64,000 nucleotides of DNA from Saccharothrix sp. ALI-22-I (GCF_001984175.1 NZ_MTQP01000067.1:1-64000), one strand, 5' to 3'; counted from the stretch's first letter, positions 1-9,346 are shown. A program made the numbers and translations. Notes: generated by a model not told the origin, from the letters alone.

Positions 1-37
1 CAGGCGTCGCACAGTCGCGTCGAGCCTGCCAGACCGG

Positions 38-75
38 CCGGGGCCGCCCCCACCAGGTGGTGGAGGCGGCCCCGG
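38..75 (-). terminator. GC-rich hairpin terminator
   Basis: Bases 38-48 (CCGGGGCCGCC) pair perfectly with 65-75, and a shorter inner CCACC/GGTGG pairing closes the loop. The hairpin lies 15 bases beyond the stop codon of the leftward hydrolase gene, the expected place for its terminator. There is no clear T-tract, as is common in actinomycetes. Confidence 0.7.
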
Positions 76-90
76 TTCGTCGTGACGCTC

Positions 91-1641
91 TTACTTGAGC
101 CAGCCCGGGATGCCCGGGGCCGGACCCGTCGGCACCGGCTTGGCGTCCGAGGACTCCGTGCCAAGGGACGCGGTCGGCTCCGGCGGGGGCTCCACCGCGG
201 CGCAGCGGGCGCCGGCACGCGGGGTCTTCAGGTTGATCAGGTAGTCGTCCGTGGTGCCACGCGTGCAGTCGCTGCGGTCGTAGACACCGTGGCCCCAGCC
301 CTCGTAGGTCAGCAGGACCGTGGTGTCACGGCTCTGCCGGTGGGCGTTGGCCGCCCACTCGTACCCGGTGGCGGGGTCGTAGAGCGAGTTCATCATCAGG
401 ATCTTCGGCGCGTTCTTGATCTTCAACCGGTGCTGCGGGTTGTTGACCTTCTCCGGTAGGCCGATACAGCCCGCGATGGCGTAGTGGCCCAGCGACGAGC
501 CGCGCATGTGCGGCGCGATCTGGTTGGCGCGGTCCACCAGGGCGGAGAACTCGCGGTAGTTCTTCACCCGCATCGCCCAGTCCTGGCAGAACACGGCCGG
601 GAACGGGTTGCGCGCCGTCTCCGCCGCGAAGGCGACCGGGGCCGCCTTGCCCGCGCCCAAGTCGACCAGCCAGGACGCCAGCGACTGCCAGTTGGGGCCG
701 TAGAACGAGCTGAACGCGACGCTGATGATCTCCTCGGAGGTCACCTTGACCTCGGGGTCGAACGGGTCGACGATCTCGCCGCGGTCGGCGCGGTCGAGCA
801 GGTCGTCCCACACCTTCCCGACGTCCTGACCGTGCAGGGCGCACAACTCGTTGCGGTCGCACCACTTCACGAACTCGCCGAACGAGTCCTCGGCGGTCTT
901 GGCCTCGGTCTCGTTGAACCGCCACGTGCCCAGGCTGTGGTCCATGTTCGAGTCGATCACCATGGCGCGGATGTTGCGGCCGTACTCCTCGGCGTACTGC
1001 TGGCCGATGAGCGTGCCGTACGAGACGCCGTAGTAGTTGATCTTCTGTTCACCGAGCGCCTTGCGCAGCGCGTCGATGTCCTTGACCACCGCGCCGGTGT
1101 CGGCGTGGTCGTACATCGGGCCGGTCTGCGCGCGGCAGTCCGCGGCCAGTTCGCGGTTGTACGCGGCGAGGGTGTCGAACTGCTGCTGGTTCGTCGGGTA
1201 GATCGACGGCTGCCGCCGCAACACGTCGAGCGAGCACTGCACCGGCTGACTGCGCGCGACACCGCGCGGGTCGAAGCCGATGATGTCGAAGCGCTCCTGC
1301 ACCTCCGGGCTGAAGTAGCCGGCCGCCGCCAGCGCGAAGTTCACGCCCGAACCGCCCGGACCACCGGGGTTGATGACCATGATCCCGACGCGCTTGGACG
1401 GGTCGGTGGCCTTGCGGCGGGCCACGGCGAGGTCGAACTTCTCGCCGCGCGGGTTGGCCCAGTCGATGGGCAGGCTCAGCGTGCCGCACTCCACCTCGGC
1501 CAGCTCAGGGCACGGCTGCCAGGCGATCCCCGCCGTGCCCTGCGCCTCCGGCTCCGTTTCGGCTGACGCCAACGACGTCGTCCCCGTGACGAGCGCGAGA
1601 GCGGTAGCCACACCGCCGAGCGCTCTGATGATCGGTCGCAC
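91..1641 (-). CDS. Secreted tripeptidyl aminopeptidase-like alpha/beta hydrolase (S33 family, TAP-like C-terminus)
   Basis: This 516-aa protein begins with a signal peptide (about residues 1-27, ending ASA before ETEPEAQG), so it is exported. The alpha/beta-hydrolase fold shows the nucleophile elbow GVSYG (Ser about 207). An Asp in LYDPATGYEW (about 422) and a His in WGHGVYD (about 451) complete a catalytic triad. This layout, with Asp and His in a C-terminal TAP-like region, matches the Streptomyces SlpD/SlpE and Tap family, which removes N-terminal tripeptides from extracellular proteins. The true substrate could be other peptides or esters. The gene is alone, ends in a strong hairpin, and is separated by 124 bases from the ureide genes, so a link to them is unlikely. 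Confidence 0.87.
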   Translation of the reverse strand: MRPIIRALGGVATALALVTGTTSLASAETEPEAQGTAGIAWQPCPELAEVECGTLSLPIDWANPRGEKFDLAVARRKATDPSKRVGIMVINPGGPGGSGVNFALAAAGYFSPEVQERFDIIGFDPRGVARSQPVQCSLDVLRRQPSIYPTNQQQFDTLAAYNRELAADCRAQTGPMYDHADTGAVVKDIDALRKALGEQKINYYGVSYGTLIGQQYAEEYGRNIRAMVIDSNMDHSLGTWRFNETEAKTAEDSFGEFVKWCDRNELCALHGQDVGKVWDDLLDRADRGEIVDPFDPEVKVTSEEIISVAFSSFYGPNWQSLASWLVDLGAGKAAPVAFAAETARNPFPAVFCQDWAMRVKNYREFSALVDRANQIAPHMRGSSLGHYAIAGCIGLPEKVNNPQHRLKIKNAPKILMMNSLYDPATGYEWAANAHRQSRDTTVLLTYEGWGHGVYDRSDCTRGTTDDYLINLKTPRAGARCAAVEPPPEPTASLGTESSDAKPVPTGPAPGIPGWLK

Positions 1642-1765
1642 AGGTTCCTCCCTAGATCCTGTTCACCCTTTCGGGTATCCGCAGGCTTCCAGGGCGGTTG
1701 AACACCTCACAACCGACTGAAGTCGTAGACAGAGTCAGCCCATGGACTGACGAATTTCCCTCCGA

Positions 1766-2764
1766 TTAAGCGAAATCGAGGTAGCGCTGGGTGATTACCC
1801 TGAGGCCGTCCGCGGTCAAGCCGCCGAACAGCCGCAGGCGTGCCATCCCGCCGTCCGGGTAGATGTCGAGCCGCGCGTGGGTGGCCTCGGCGTCGTGCTC
1901 GACGCGGAAGCGGTGGCGGGTGTCGGGCTGGAGGCGGGTGCGGGGCAGCACGTCGAACTCGGCGCCGGTGCGCGCGTCCCGGGCCCGGATCGACGCCCAG
2001 CCGGGCGCGTTGCCCTTGAAGTGGCTGGTGTCGAGTTCCGCGAGCCGGATGACGCCCGGCGCGGCCAGTTCCACCTCCACCCAGTCGTTGCCGTCGTCCC
2101 GCCGGCGCGCGGTCTCCCAGCCCTCGCCCATCACGGTGGCCTGACCGGGCGCGATGAGGTTGCTCGGGTCGCTGTAGAACATGTTGCTGCACCCGGTGAT
2201 GCACGCGCCGTTCTCCAACGCGGCCAGGTCCAGCGCCTCGGGCATGATCAGCTCCGGGTCGGCCACCGGGTTGCCGAACACGCGCAGCCGGGCCACGCCG
2301 CCGTCCGGGTAGATGGTCAGCCGCACGTGCGTGTAGCGGCGGCGCGCGGACACCTCGAAGTAGTGCTTCTGATCGCCGCCGAGCGGTGACTTCGGCAGCA
2401 CGGTCTCCCAGTCGGTCAGCTCCTCCGGGTTCGGGTAGCCCTTGGCGGCCGTCGCCTCGACCGACGCGAACGGCGGGTAGTTGCCCTTGAAGAACGCGGT
2501 GTCGATCACGACGCCCTTGATCACGCCCGGCAGGCCGAGCCGGACGATCGCCCGGTCCTCGCCCGGCTCACGCCGGCGGCGGGTCTCCCACCCGTCGTAG
2601 ACCTGGCCTTTGTGGCCGAACGTGTAGGTCTGGTACTCCGGCTCGGGCTTGCGGATCAGGTTCTCGCGTTCGGCGAACAACTCGTCGTTGGCCCACACCA
2701 CGCTGCCGCCCACGGCACGGCAGGCCAGGTCGGGGAGTCGGGTCCAGCCGGGCGCGTCGGTCAT
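1766..2764 (-). CDS. alc: Allantoicase
   Basis: This is the last gene of the leftward ureide operon. It hydrolyses allantoate to ureidoglycolate and urea in the cytoplasm. The 332-aa protein has the internal duplication typical of allantoicase: two jelly-roll halves, each with a related block ([11 protein letters not shown] in the first half and [12 protein letters not shown] in the second) followed by a TAFFKGN or TSHFKGN motif. Its ATG overlaps the stop of allantoinase by four bases (ATGA), showing translational coupling. Length and duplication fit the family well. Confidence 0.93.
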   Translation of the reverse strand: MTDAPGWTRLPDLACRAVGGSVVWANDELFAERENLIRKPEPEYQTYTFGHKGQVYDGWETRRRREPGEDRAIVRLGLPGVIKGVVIDTAFFKGNYPPFASVEATAAKGYPNPEELTDWETVLPKSPLGGDQKHYFEVSARRRYTHVRLTIYPDGGVARLRVFGNPVADPELIMPEALDLAALENGACITGCSNMFYSDPSNLIAPGQATVMGEGWETARRRDDGNDWVEVELAAPGVIRLAELDTSHFKGNAPGWASIRARDARTGAEFDVLPRTRLQPDTRHRFRVEHDAEATHARLDIYPDGGMARLRLFGGLTADGLRVITQRYLDFA

Positions 2765-4056
2765 GCGTCTCCTCTAGTCAACAACCGCCCACGCGGTTGG
2801 TCATTGATCGGCCGCCCGTGCAGCCACGTCTGCCGCACGACGCCCGCCAGCGGACGGCCGTGGTAGGGCGTGACGGGGTTGCGGTGGCGCAGGCGGGCGC
2901 GGTCCACCACGAACGCGTCGTCCGGGGCGAACACGCAGAAGTCGGCGTCCGCGCCGGGCGCGATGCGGCCCTTGGTGGGCAGCCCGACCAGGTCGGCAGG
3001 GTTGGTGGCCATCCACCGGACCACGTCGGTCAGCGCGTGGCCCCGCTGCCGGGCCTGGGTCCACACCGCGGGCAGGCCCAGTTGCAGGCTCGCGATACCG
3101 CCCCAGGCGGTGGCGAAATCGCCTTGTTTCAGATCCGGGGTGCACGGCGAGTGGTCGGTGACGACCAGGTCGATCACGTTGTCGCGCAACGCCTGCCAGA
3201 GCCGTTCGCGGTTGGCCGCGTCACGGATCGGCGGGCAGCACTTGAACTCGGTCGCCGCGTCGCCGATCTCCTCCGCGACGAAGGTCAGGTAGTGCGGGCA
3301 CGTCTCGGCGGTGAGCCGCAGCCCGAGTTCCTTGGCGGTCCGGACGTGGTGCAGGGCCTGCCCGCTGGACAGGTGCAGCACGTGCAGCCTGGCCTTGGTC
3401 TCGTTGGCCAGGTCCACGACCGTGGTGACGGCGTGCGACTCGGCCGTGTGCGGTCGCGAGTCGAGGAAGCTGCGGTAGCCGGGGCCCGACTCGGTCACCT
3501 CGTGCGGGTCCTCGGCGTGCACGATGGTGAGGGCGTCCCTGGACTGGAGCCGCAGCAGCGCGGCTCGCAGCTCGTCCTCGCTGACGTGCGGGAACTCGTC
3601 CACGCCGGAGTGGATCAGGAAGCACTTGAAGCCGAACACGCCGGCGTCGTGCAGCTGCTCCAGGTCGTCCAGGTTGGTCGGCACGATGCCGCCCCAGAAC
3701 CCGACGTCGACGTGCACCTTGTCGCGGGCCGACTCCTGCTTGGCCTTCAGGGCGGCGGTGGTGGTCGTCGGCGGCAGGCTGTTGAGCGGCATGTCGATGA
3801 TCGTCGTGACACCGCCGGCCGCCGCCGCCCTGGTGGCGGTGTCGAAGCCCTCCCAGTCGCTGCGGCCGGGGTCGTTCACGTGGACGTGCGTGTCGACCAG
3901 GCCGGGCAGGAGCACTTCGTCGTCGGCTAGTTCGACGACGGTCTCGGCGTCGAGGTGGTCGGCCACCGCGACGATCCGGCCGTCCGCGACACCGACGTCG
4001 GCACGGCGTTCACCGTCGGGGGTGACCACTCGGGCAGCGCGTAGCACCAGGTCCAT
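2761..4056 (-). CDS. allB: Allantoinase
   Basis: A cyclic amidohydrolase that opens allantoin to allantoate. From the chosen ATG at 4056 ([11 protein letters not shown]) the protein has 431 aa. That start is preceded by GGGAG at good spacing; a longer frame to 4107 has no such support. Metal-centre residues are visible: HVH (57, 59), the carboxylated-lysine candidate Lys144 in [10 protein letters not shown], His180, His228 in LHVLHLSSG, and an Asp in VVTDHSPC. This pattern separates allantoinase from the related dihydropyrimidinases mainly by context, which here is decisive: allantoicase overlaps its 3' end and glyoxylate genes lie upstream. Confidence 0.93.
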   Translation of the reverse strand: MDLVLRAARVVTPDGERRADVGVADGRIVAVADHLDAETVVELADDEVLLPGLVDTHVHVNDPGRSDWEGFDTATRAAAAGGVTTIIDMPLNSLPPTTTTAALKAKQESARDKVHVDVGFWGGIVPTNLDDLEQLHDAGVFGFKCFLIHSGVDEFPHVSEDELRAALLRLQSRDALTIVHAEDPHEVTESGPGYRSFLDSRPHTAESHAVTTVVDLANETKARLHVLHLSSGQALHHVRTAKELGLRLTAETCPHYLTFVAEEIGDAATEFKCCPPIRDAANRERLWQALRDNVIDLVVTDHSPCTPDLKQGDFATAWGGIASLQLGLPAVWTQARQRGHALTDVVRWMATNPADLVGLPTKGRIAPGADADFCVFAPDDAFVVDRARLRHRNPVTPYHGRPLAGVVRQTWLHGRPINDQPRGRLLTRGDA

Positions 4057-4108
4057 GCGCGTCACTCTCCCAGCCGATCGGCTGTGAAGCGACAGATCAC
4101 GTGCCACG

Positions 4109-5824
4109 TCACGGAAGCGGTTCGAACTCGCGTATCGAGGCGATCGACGTGCCGTTGGCGGTGTTGCCCTCGCGTTCGATCATGATCTCGACCAGGACCG
4201 GGCGGCTGGTGCGGTCGGCTTCCTTGCGGGCCCATTCGAGGCTGTCACAGATGCGGCCCGGCTCGGTGACCCTGGTGGCCGAGCAGCCGTAGGCCTCCAT
4301 GATCTTGACGTTGTCCGAGCCGACGGTGTCGTAGTGGATGTCCACCTCGAACTTCATGTCGTAGCCGCCGTGGTCCTCGGCCATCCGGATCAGGCCCAGG
4401 TACTCGTTGTTCAGCATGATCAGCACGAACGGCACGTCGTACTGGGCGCCGACGGCCAGTTCCTCCACCAGGAACTGGAACGAGTAGTCGCCGACGATCC
4501 CCACGACCTCGGCCGACGGCTCGGTGTTCTTGAGCGCCTTCTTCACGCCGATCGCGGCCGGGATTTCCCAGCCGAGCGGTCCCGCCTGCCCGCAGACCTG
4601 GTAGTGCCGCGGCCGGTGCGCCTTCTGGTGCTGTCCGGACCAGATCTGGTAGAGGCCGATCGCGGTGACGAAGTAGGTGTCCGGGCCGTAGAACTCGTTG
4701 ATCTCCTTGAACACCCGTGGCGCCTTGACCGGCACGGTGTCGAAGTCCTCGCGGCGCAGCAGCGTCGCCTTGAGTTCACGAGTCCGCGCGGTCCAGGCGT
4801 TGTCCGGGCAAGGGCCGGTGCGGGTCTTGGCCAACGCCAGGATCGCCCGCAGGAACGCCTTCACATCCGAGACCACGCCCAGGTCCGGGCCGAACACCTT
4901 GCCGATCTGGGTCGGCTCCACGTCCACGTGGATGAACTTCCGGTCACCGCGGTAGGTGGCCAGGTCACCGGTGTGGCGGTCGCCGAACCTCGCGCCCAGC
5001 GCCAGCACCAGGTCGCTCTCCAGGAACGACGCGTTGCCGTACCGCTGGGACGTCTGGATGCCGGTCATGCCCGCGTAGAGCGGGTGGTCCTCGTCGATCG
5101 CGCCCTTGCCCATCAACGTGGCCTGGATCGGGACGCGCAGGTGCTCGGCCAGTTCCAGCAGCTCGTCGTGCGCCTCGGCGAGGATCACGCCGCCACCCGC
5201 GAGCAGCAACGGGCGCTGCGCGGCCAGGAGCATGTCCAACGCCCGTTCGACCCGCGCCGGGTGCGGTTCGGGTTTGGCCACCGGGAGCGGGGCGTCGATG
5301 GTGTGGTCCCACTCGATCTCCTGCTTCTGCACGTCGATCGGCAGGTCGATCAGGACCGGTCCCGGCCGGCCGGACCGGGCCACGCGGAACGCCTCCCGGA
5401 AGATCCACGGCGCCTGCGCGGCCTCCTTCACCTGGACCGCCCACTTGGTGACGGGCGCGGCGATGGCCACGATGTCGACCGCCTGGAACGCCTCCTGGTG
5501 CAGCTTGGTCGTCGCCGCCTGCCCGGTGATGCACAGGATCGGCACCGAATCGGCCTGCGCGGCGTAGAGACCGGTGATCATGTTGGTGCCCGCCGGGCCG
5601 GACGTCCCGATCGCCACGCCGACGTTGCCGGTCGTGCGCGACCAGCCGTCGGCCATGTGGGTGGCGCCTTCCTCGTGCCGGACGATCAGGTGCTCGATCG
5701 TGCCGTCTTCCTCCATCGCCTTGTAGAGCGGCAGGATCGCCGCTCCCGGGCAGCCGAAGACCGTGTCGATCCCCTCGCTCTTCAGCACTTCCACGACCGC
5801 TTGCATGACGGGCACCCTGGCCAT
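4109..5824 (-). CDS. gcl: Glyoxylate carboligase (tartronate-semialdehyde synthase)
   Basis: A thiamine-diphosphate enzyme that condenses two glyoxylates to tartronate semialdehyde with loss of CO2. The 571-aa sequence shows the full three-domain order: an N-terminal PYR domain ([13 protein letters not shown]), a central FAD/Rossmann domain, and a C-terminal PP domain ([14 protein letters not shown], then [15 protein letters not shown]). Gcl-type blocks such as [14 protein letters not shown] and [12 protein letters not shown] rule out a simple acetolactate synthase. One oddity: position 51 is Glu ([13 protein letters not shown]), where the characterised E. coli enzyme has Val. Its ATG overlaps the end of glxR by one base, and it lies 52 bases upstream of allB in the same operon. 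Confidence 0.92.
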   Translation of the reverse strand: MARVPVMQAVVEVLKSEGIDTVFGCPGAAILPLYKAMEEDGTIEHLIVRHEEGATHMADGWSRTTGNVGVAIGTSGPAGTNMITGLYAAQADSVPILCITGQAATTKLHQEAFQAVDIVAIAAPVTKWAVQVKEAAQAPWIFREAFRVARSGRPGPVLIDLPIDVQKQEIEWDHTIDAPLPVAKPEPHPARVERALDMLLAAQRPLLLAGGGVILAEAHDELLELAEHLRVPIQATLMGKGAIDEDHPLYAGMTGIQTSQRYGNASFLESDLVLALGARFGDRHTGDLATYRGDRKFIHVDVEPTQIGKVFGPDLGVVSDVKAFLRAILALAKTRTGPCPDNAWTARTRELKATLLRREDFDTVPVKAPRVFKEINEFYGPDTYFVTAIGLYQIWSGQHQKAHRPRHYQVCGQAGPLGWEIPAAIGVKKALKNTEPSAEVVGIVGDYSFQFLVEELAVGAQYDVPFVLIMLNNEYLGLIRMAEDHGGYDMKFEVDIHYDTVGSDNVKIMEAYGCSATRVTEPGRICDSLEWARKEADRTSRPVLVEIMIEREGNTANGTSIASIREFEPLP

Positions 5825-6696
5825 CAGGTCCTCCCGGAGAAGTTCTCGACGACCTTCAACAACGCCGAGTGGTCGAGGGATCCGTACCCCTGTGCCCGCC
5901 CGGACGCGATGAGCTGGGCGATCAGCCCCGTCACCGGTAGTGCGACGTCGACCTGACGGGCCGCGGCGAGCGCGATGCCCATGTCCTTGTGGTGCAGGTC
6001 GATGCGGAACCCCGGCCGGAACTCGCGCGCGATCATGGTCTCGCGCTTGAGGTCCAGAATCCGGTTGGCGGCCAGCCCGCCCGCCAGCACGTCCAGGCCC
6101 GCCTTGGCGTCCACTCCGGACGCTTCCAGCAGCACGATGGCCTCGGCCACCAGGGCGTAGATGCCGCCGACCACGAGCTGGTTCGCGGCCTTCACCACCT
6201 GGCCCGCGCCGTGCGGGCCGACGTGGACGACGGTCTTGCCGAGGGTGTCGAGGATCGGCCTCGCCGCGGCGAAGTCGGCCTCCTCACCGCCGACCATGAT
6301 CGACAACGTGGCCTGCTCGGCGCCGGTCTCGCCGCCGGAGACCGGCGCGTCGAGCACGCGCACGCCCCGCTTCGCGCCTGCCTCGGCGACGGCGAGGGAC
6401 GTCTCCGGGCGGATGGTGCTCATGTCGATCAACAGCGTGCCGCGCGCGACCTCGGCGAGGACGGCGCCGAGGACGACCTCTTCCACCTGCGGGTGGTTCG
6501 GCAGCATGGTGATGACGACTTCGGCGTCCTTGACCGCGTCACGGGCGCTCGCCGCCGCCGTGCCGCCCGCGGCGGTGAGCTTGGCCAGCGCGTCCTGACT
6601 CAGGTCGAAGCCGGTGACCTGGTGGCCCGCGGCGACCAGGTGGGCGGACATGGGCGTACCCATGATGCCCAGGCCGACGAACCCGATCCTGCTCAT
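5824..6696 (-). CDS. glxR: Tartronate semialdehyde reductase (2-hydroxy-3-oxopropionate reductase)
   Basis: Reduces the product of Gcl to D-glycerate with NAD(P)H. The N-terminus carries the Rossmann motif GFVGLGIMGTPM. The beta-hydroxyacid dehydrogenase catalytic lysine lies in GQVVKAANQL (about residue 170), and APVSGGETGAEQATLS is the substrate-binding block. I chose the ATG at 6696 (MSRIGFVG), which gives 290 aa and an ATGA overlap with the hyi stop. A GTG six bases further up is too close to the AAGGGG ribosome site. Its position between hyi and gcl makes the reductase assignment firm. Confidence 0.92.
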   Translation of the reverse strand: MSRIGFVGLGIMGTPMSAHLVAAGHQVTGFDLSQDALAKLTAAGGTAAASARDAVKDAEVVITMLPNHPQVEEVVLGAVLAEVARGTLLIDMSTIRPETSLAVAEAGAKRGVRVLDAPVSGGETGAEQATLSIMVGGEEADFAAARPILDTLGKTVVHVGPHGAGQVVKAANQLVVGGIYALVAEAIVLLEASGVDAKAGLDVLAGGLAANRILDLKRETMIAREFRPGFRIDLHHKDMGIALAAARQVDVALPVTGLIAQLIASGRAQGYGSLDHSALLKVVENFSGRT

Positions 6697-7475
6697 GCCC
6701 ACTGCCCCTTCCCTGCGGCACGGTCCTTCTCGGGAAGCCAGTCGAAGCCGCCGGTCTGCGCCTTGTACTCAAGGCCGACATAGCCCTGGTAGCCGTTGGC
6801 TTCGAGCTTCGCCAGGTAGCCGAAGACGTCGAGTTCCCCGGTGCCCGGCTCGCCGCGGCCCGGCGCGTCGGCGATCTGCACGTGGCCGATGCGGTCCACG
6901 TGGTCGGCGACGACGGCGTCGAGGTCGTCGCCGTTGACGGCGAGGTGGTAGAGGTCGGCGAGCAGCGCGATGTTGTCGCGGCCGACCTGGTCGATGACTT
7001 CCAGCGCGTCCGCGGCGATGAGCAGCGGGTAGTCCGGCGCGCCGGAGATCGGCTCCACCAGGACCACCGCGCCGATCTCGGCGGCCACCTCGGCGGCGTA
7101 CGCGAGGTTGTCCAGCGCGGTGTCCGTGGTGGGGAAGTTGCCGTGCAGCGCGTTGAAGGCGCGGCAGCCGAGCCGGGTGGCGATGCCGGCCGCGATCTCC
7201 ACGTTGGCGCGGAACTCCGACTGCCTGCCCAGCCACGCCACCAGGCCGCGGTCGCCGGCGGGGATGTCGCCCGCGAAGAAGTTGAGCCCGACGAGCTGGA
7301 CCCCGGCGTCGGTGACGGCCGCCTCGAACGCCTCGATCTCGCGGGACGGGGGCACGGCTTCGGCGAACGGCCACCAGAACTCGACCGCGTCGAACCCGGC
7401 CGCCCGCGCCGCGGCGGGCCGCTCCAGCACCGGGAGGTCGGTGAACAGGATCGACAGGTTGACGTCGTACCGCAT
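6693..7475 (-). CDS. hyi: Hydroxypyruvate isomerase
   Basis: First gene of the leftward operon; interconverts hydroxypyruvate and tartronate semialdehyde. The 260-aa protein is a xylose-isomerase-like TIM barrel with the family's N-terminal block (FDAVEFWWPF), a central NALHGNFP, a metal-ligand Glu in VLVEPIS and a final GLEYKAQTGGF. The ATG at 7475 is preceded by GGAAGG. The 172-base gap upstream holds a divergent promoter with operator-like palindromes shared with the urate genes. Confidence 0.9.
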   Translation of the reverse strand: MRYDVNLSILFTDLPVLERPAAARAAGFDAVEFWWPFAEAVPPSREIEAFEAAVTDAGVQLVGLNFFAGDIPAGDRGLVAWLGRQSEFRANVEIAAGIATRLGCRAFNALHGNFPTTDTALDNLAYAAEVAAEIGAVVLVEPISGAPDYPLLIAADALEVIDQVGRDNIALLADLYHLAVNGDDLDAVVADHVDRIGHVQIADAPGRGEPGTGELDVFGYLAKLEANGYQGYVGLEYKAQTGGFDWLPEKDRAAGKGQWA

Positions 7476-7501
7476 GGAGGCTTCCTTCCACCGGCCAGAT
7501 C

Positions 7502-7516
7502 TTCCGCAATACGGAA
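7502..7516. promoter_or_regulatory. Putative IclR/AllR-type operator, site 1
   Basis: TTCCG (7502-7506) and CGGAA (7512-7516) form a perfect 5-5-5 dyad 26 bases upstream of the hyi start. Further TTCCG half sites follow at 7522 and 7551. The same arrangement recurs at 7621-7635 and, with one change, at 12714-12728 beside the IclR-type regulator gene. It would overlap the leftward promoter. Binding of the IclR protein is inference. Confidence 0.6.
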
Positions 7517-7571
7517 TCTATCTTCCGTACAACGAGAGAGTAGGCAGGTTTTCCGTGGCGGCGCAAGACTG

Positions 7572-7600
7572 TTGACACGCTCGGAGGGCGCTCGTACCGT
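7572..7600 (+). promoter_or_regulatory. Promoter of the urate-oxidation operon
   Basis: TTGACA (7572-7577) and TACCGT (7595-7600) are separated by exactly 17 bases, a good housekeeping-type promoter. Transcription would start near 7607, immediately before the operator-like sequence at 7609-7635 and about 40 bases before the GTG of the OHCU decarboxylase. Confidence 0.6.
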
Positions 7601-7608
7601 CCCTCTTT

Positions 7609-7635
7609 GCGGAAATGAGATTCCGCGATACAGAA
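7609..7635. promoter_or_regulatory. Putative IclR/AllR-type operator, site 2
   Basis: TTCCG-CGATA-CAGAA at 7621-7635 repeats the layout of site 1 with one base changed in the right half. GCGGAA at 7609-7614 also pairs with TTCCGC at 7621-7626. The site covers the predicted start of transcription of the rightward operon, a position suited to repression. Confidence 0.55.
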
Positions 7636-7647
7636 AAGGGAGCCTTA

Positions 7648-8133
7648 GTGCCCGATCTAGAGGGGTTCAACTCCGCGCCTCCGGAGCAGCTCCGGCCCCT
7701 GCTCACCGAATGCCTCGCGGTACCGCGCTGGGCCGACGCGCTGCTGGCCGCCCGCCCCTACGCCGACGTGGACGCGCTGCTCGCCGCGTCCGACCGGTTC
7801 GCCGACCTCAGCGACGAAGAGGTCTACGCGGCCATCGCGGGCCACCCGCGCATCGGGGAAAGGGCAGCGGGACACGGGGTGTCCGCCAAGTGGTCCGCCG
7901 ACGAGCAGTCCGGCGTCACCGCGTCGCTCGCCGACCGGCTGCTCGCGGCCAACGCCGCCTACGAGGACCACTTCGGGCACATCTACCTGGTGTGCGCGAC
8001 CGGGCTGTCCGGCGAGCAGATGCTGGCCGACCTCGCGTCCCGGATGGACAACCCGCCGGACGTCGAACTGCGCGTGGTGAACCGGGAGCTGACGAAGATC
8101 GCGGCACTGCGGCTGAGGAAGGTGCTGGCATGA
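7648..8133 (+). CDS. uraD: 2-oxo-4-hydroxy-4-carboxy-5-ureidoimidazoline (OHCU) decarboxylase
   Basis: Carries out the last step of urate to (S)-allantoin conversion. The 161-aa protein carries the family signature GHPRIGE, containing the catalytic His and Glu, followed by SADEQSGV. Length fits single-domain OHCU decarboxylases. The GTG at 7648 is preceded by AAAAGGGAG (7634-7642). An ATG at 7615 would lie inside the operator and lacks a ribosome site. Its stop overlaps the next ATG by four bases, coupling it to the hydroxyisourate hydrolase. Confidence 0.9.
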   Translation: MPDLEGFNSAPPEQLRPLLTECLAVPRWADALLAARPYADVDALLAASDRFADLSDEEVYAAIAGHPRIGERAAGHGVSAKWSADEQSGVTASLADRLLAANAAYEDHFGHIYLVCATGLSGEQMLADLASRMDNPPDVELRVVNRELTKIAALRLRKVLA

Positions 8134-8420
8134 CCACCCTCTCCACGCACGTGCTCGACGCCGAGGCGGGCCGGCCCAAGGTGGGCGTGCCGGTCCGGTT
8201 GGAGCGCGACGGCGCGCCACTGGCCGAGGGCGTCACCGACGACGACGGGCGGCTGAGGTTCACCGAGCGGCTGTCGGCGGGCGACCACCGGCTGGTGTTC
8301 GACGTCGACACGCCGTTCTACCCGGAGATCGCCATCGCGTTCCGGGTCACCGACGAGGAGCACCTGCACGTGCCGATCCTGTTGAGCCCGTTCGCATTCA
8401 CGACCTACCGAGGGAGCTGA
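8130..8420 (+). CDS. uraH: 5-hydroxyisourate hydrolase (transthyretin-like)
   Basis: Hydrolyses 5-hydroxyisourate, the uricase product, to OHCU. The 96-aa protein begins MTTLSTHVLDAEAGRP and ends with the tetrapeptide YRGS, the two defining motifs of this transthyretin-like family; a conserved Arg-containing strand lies between them. The family is typically a homotetramer, which is knowledge of relatives rather than something seen here. The start codon overlaps the upstream stop (ATGA), and uricase begins three bases after the stop, so all three enzymes are translated together. Confidence 0.93.
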   Translation: MTTLSTHVLDAEAGRPKVGVPVRLERDGAPLAEGVTDDDGRLRFTERLSAGDHRLVFDVDTPFYPEIAIAFRVTDEEHLHVPILLSPFAFTTYRGS

Positions 8421-8423
8421 CCG

Positions 8424-9329
8424 ATGGCCATCGTCCTGGGGCCGAACCAGTACGGCAAGGCGGAGAACCGCCTCGTCACGGTGACCCGCAACGGCGCTGT
8501 GCACACGATCAAGGACCTCACGGTCAGCACCTCCCTGCGCGGCGACCTGGCGGACACCCACCTCACCGGCGACAACACCAAGGTGCTGGCGACCGACACG
8601 CAGAAGAACACCGTCTACGCCTTCGCCAAGCAGTCGCCGGTCGGCGAGATCGAGGACTTCGCGCTGCGCCTGGGCCGGCACTTCGTCTCCTCGCAGGAGG
8701 CCATCACCGGCGCGCGGGTGCTCATCGACGAGCACGCGTGGGAGCGGATCGAGGGCAACGACCACTCGTTCGTGCAAGGCAGCAACGAGAAGCGCACCAC
8801 CGCCGTGACCGTGGACGGCGAGCGCGCGTGGGTCGTCTCGGGTGTGCGGGACATGGTGGTGCTCAAGTCGACCGGGTCGGAGTTCCACGGCTTCCCGCGC
8901 GACGAGTACACGACGCTGAAGGAGACCGACGACCGGATCCTGGCCACGTCGGTGACCGCGCGATGGCGGTACCAGGGCGTCGGCGGAGCCGACAGTCAGA
9001 CCGCCGCCGGGATTGACTGGGCGAAGAGCTTCACCGAGATCCGGCGGCTGCTGCTGGCCACGTTCGCGGCCAAGCACAGCCTGTCGTTGCAGCAGACCCT
9101 GTACGCGATGGGCGAGGCGGTGTTGCTGGGCCGGCCGGAGGTGGCCGAGGTGCGGCTGTCGATGCCGAACAAGCACCACTTCGTGGTCGACCTGTCCGCG
9201 TTCGGGCTGGAGAACGACAACGAGGTGTTCTACGCCGCCGACCGGCCGTACGGGCTCATCGAGGGGTCCGTGCTGCGTGACGACGCCGAGGACGCCGGGT
9301 CCGCCTGGTACACCCTGCCGTCGTTCTGA
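8424..9329 (+). CDS. Urate oxidase (uricase)
   Basis: Cofactor-free oxidase turning urate into 5-hydroxyisourate and H2O2. The 301-aa protein consists of two T-fold halves. Diagnostic blocks are NQYGKAENRLV (catalytic Lys), LATDTQKNTVYAFAK (catalytic Thr), the Gln-containing RWRYQGV, and LSMPNKHHFVVDL near the C-terminus. Length matches actinobacterial uricases. It is the last gene of the rightward operon and is followed by a hairpin shared with the converging Imm1-like gene. Confidence 0.95.
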   Translation: MAIVLGPNQYGKAENRLVTVTRNGAVHTIKDLTVSTSLRGDLADTHLTGDNTKVLATDTQKNTVYAFAKQSPVGEIEDFALRLGRHFVSSQEAITGARVLIDEHAWERIEGNDHSFVQGSNEKRTTAVTVDGERAWVVSGVRDMVVLKSTGSEFHGFPRDEYTTLKETDDRILATSVTARWRYQGVGGADSQTAAGIDWAKSFTEIRRLLLATFAAKHSLSLQQTLYAMGEAVLLGRPEVAEVRLSMPNKHHFVVDLSAFGLENDNEVFYAADRPYGLIEGSVLRDDAEDAGSAWYTLPSF

Positions 9330-9346
9330 CCTCTTCGATCGCTGCC

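Noticed and set aside
4334-5956. 540-residue open frame antisense to gcl
   Set aside because: Composition is typical of a GC-driven mirror frame (Arg, His, Asp, Val). It has no ribosome site and no recognisable motif.
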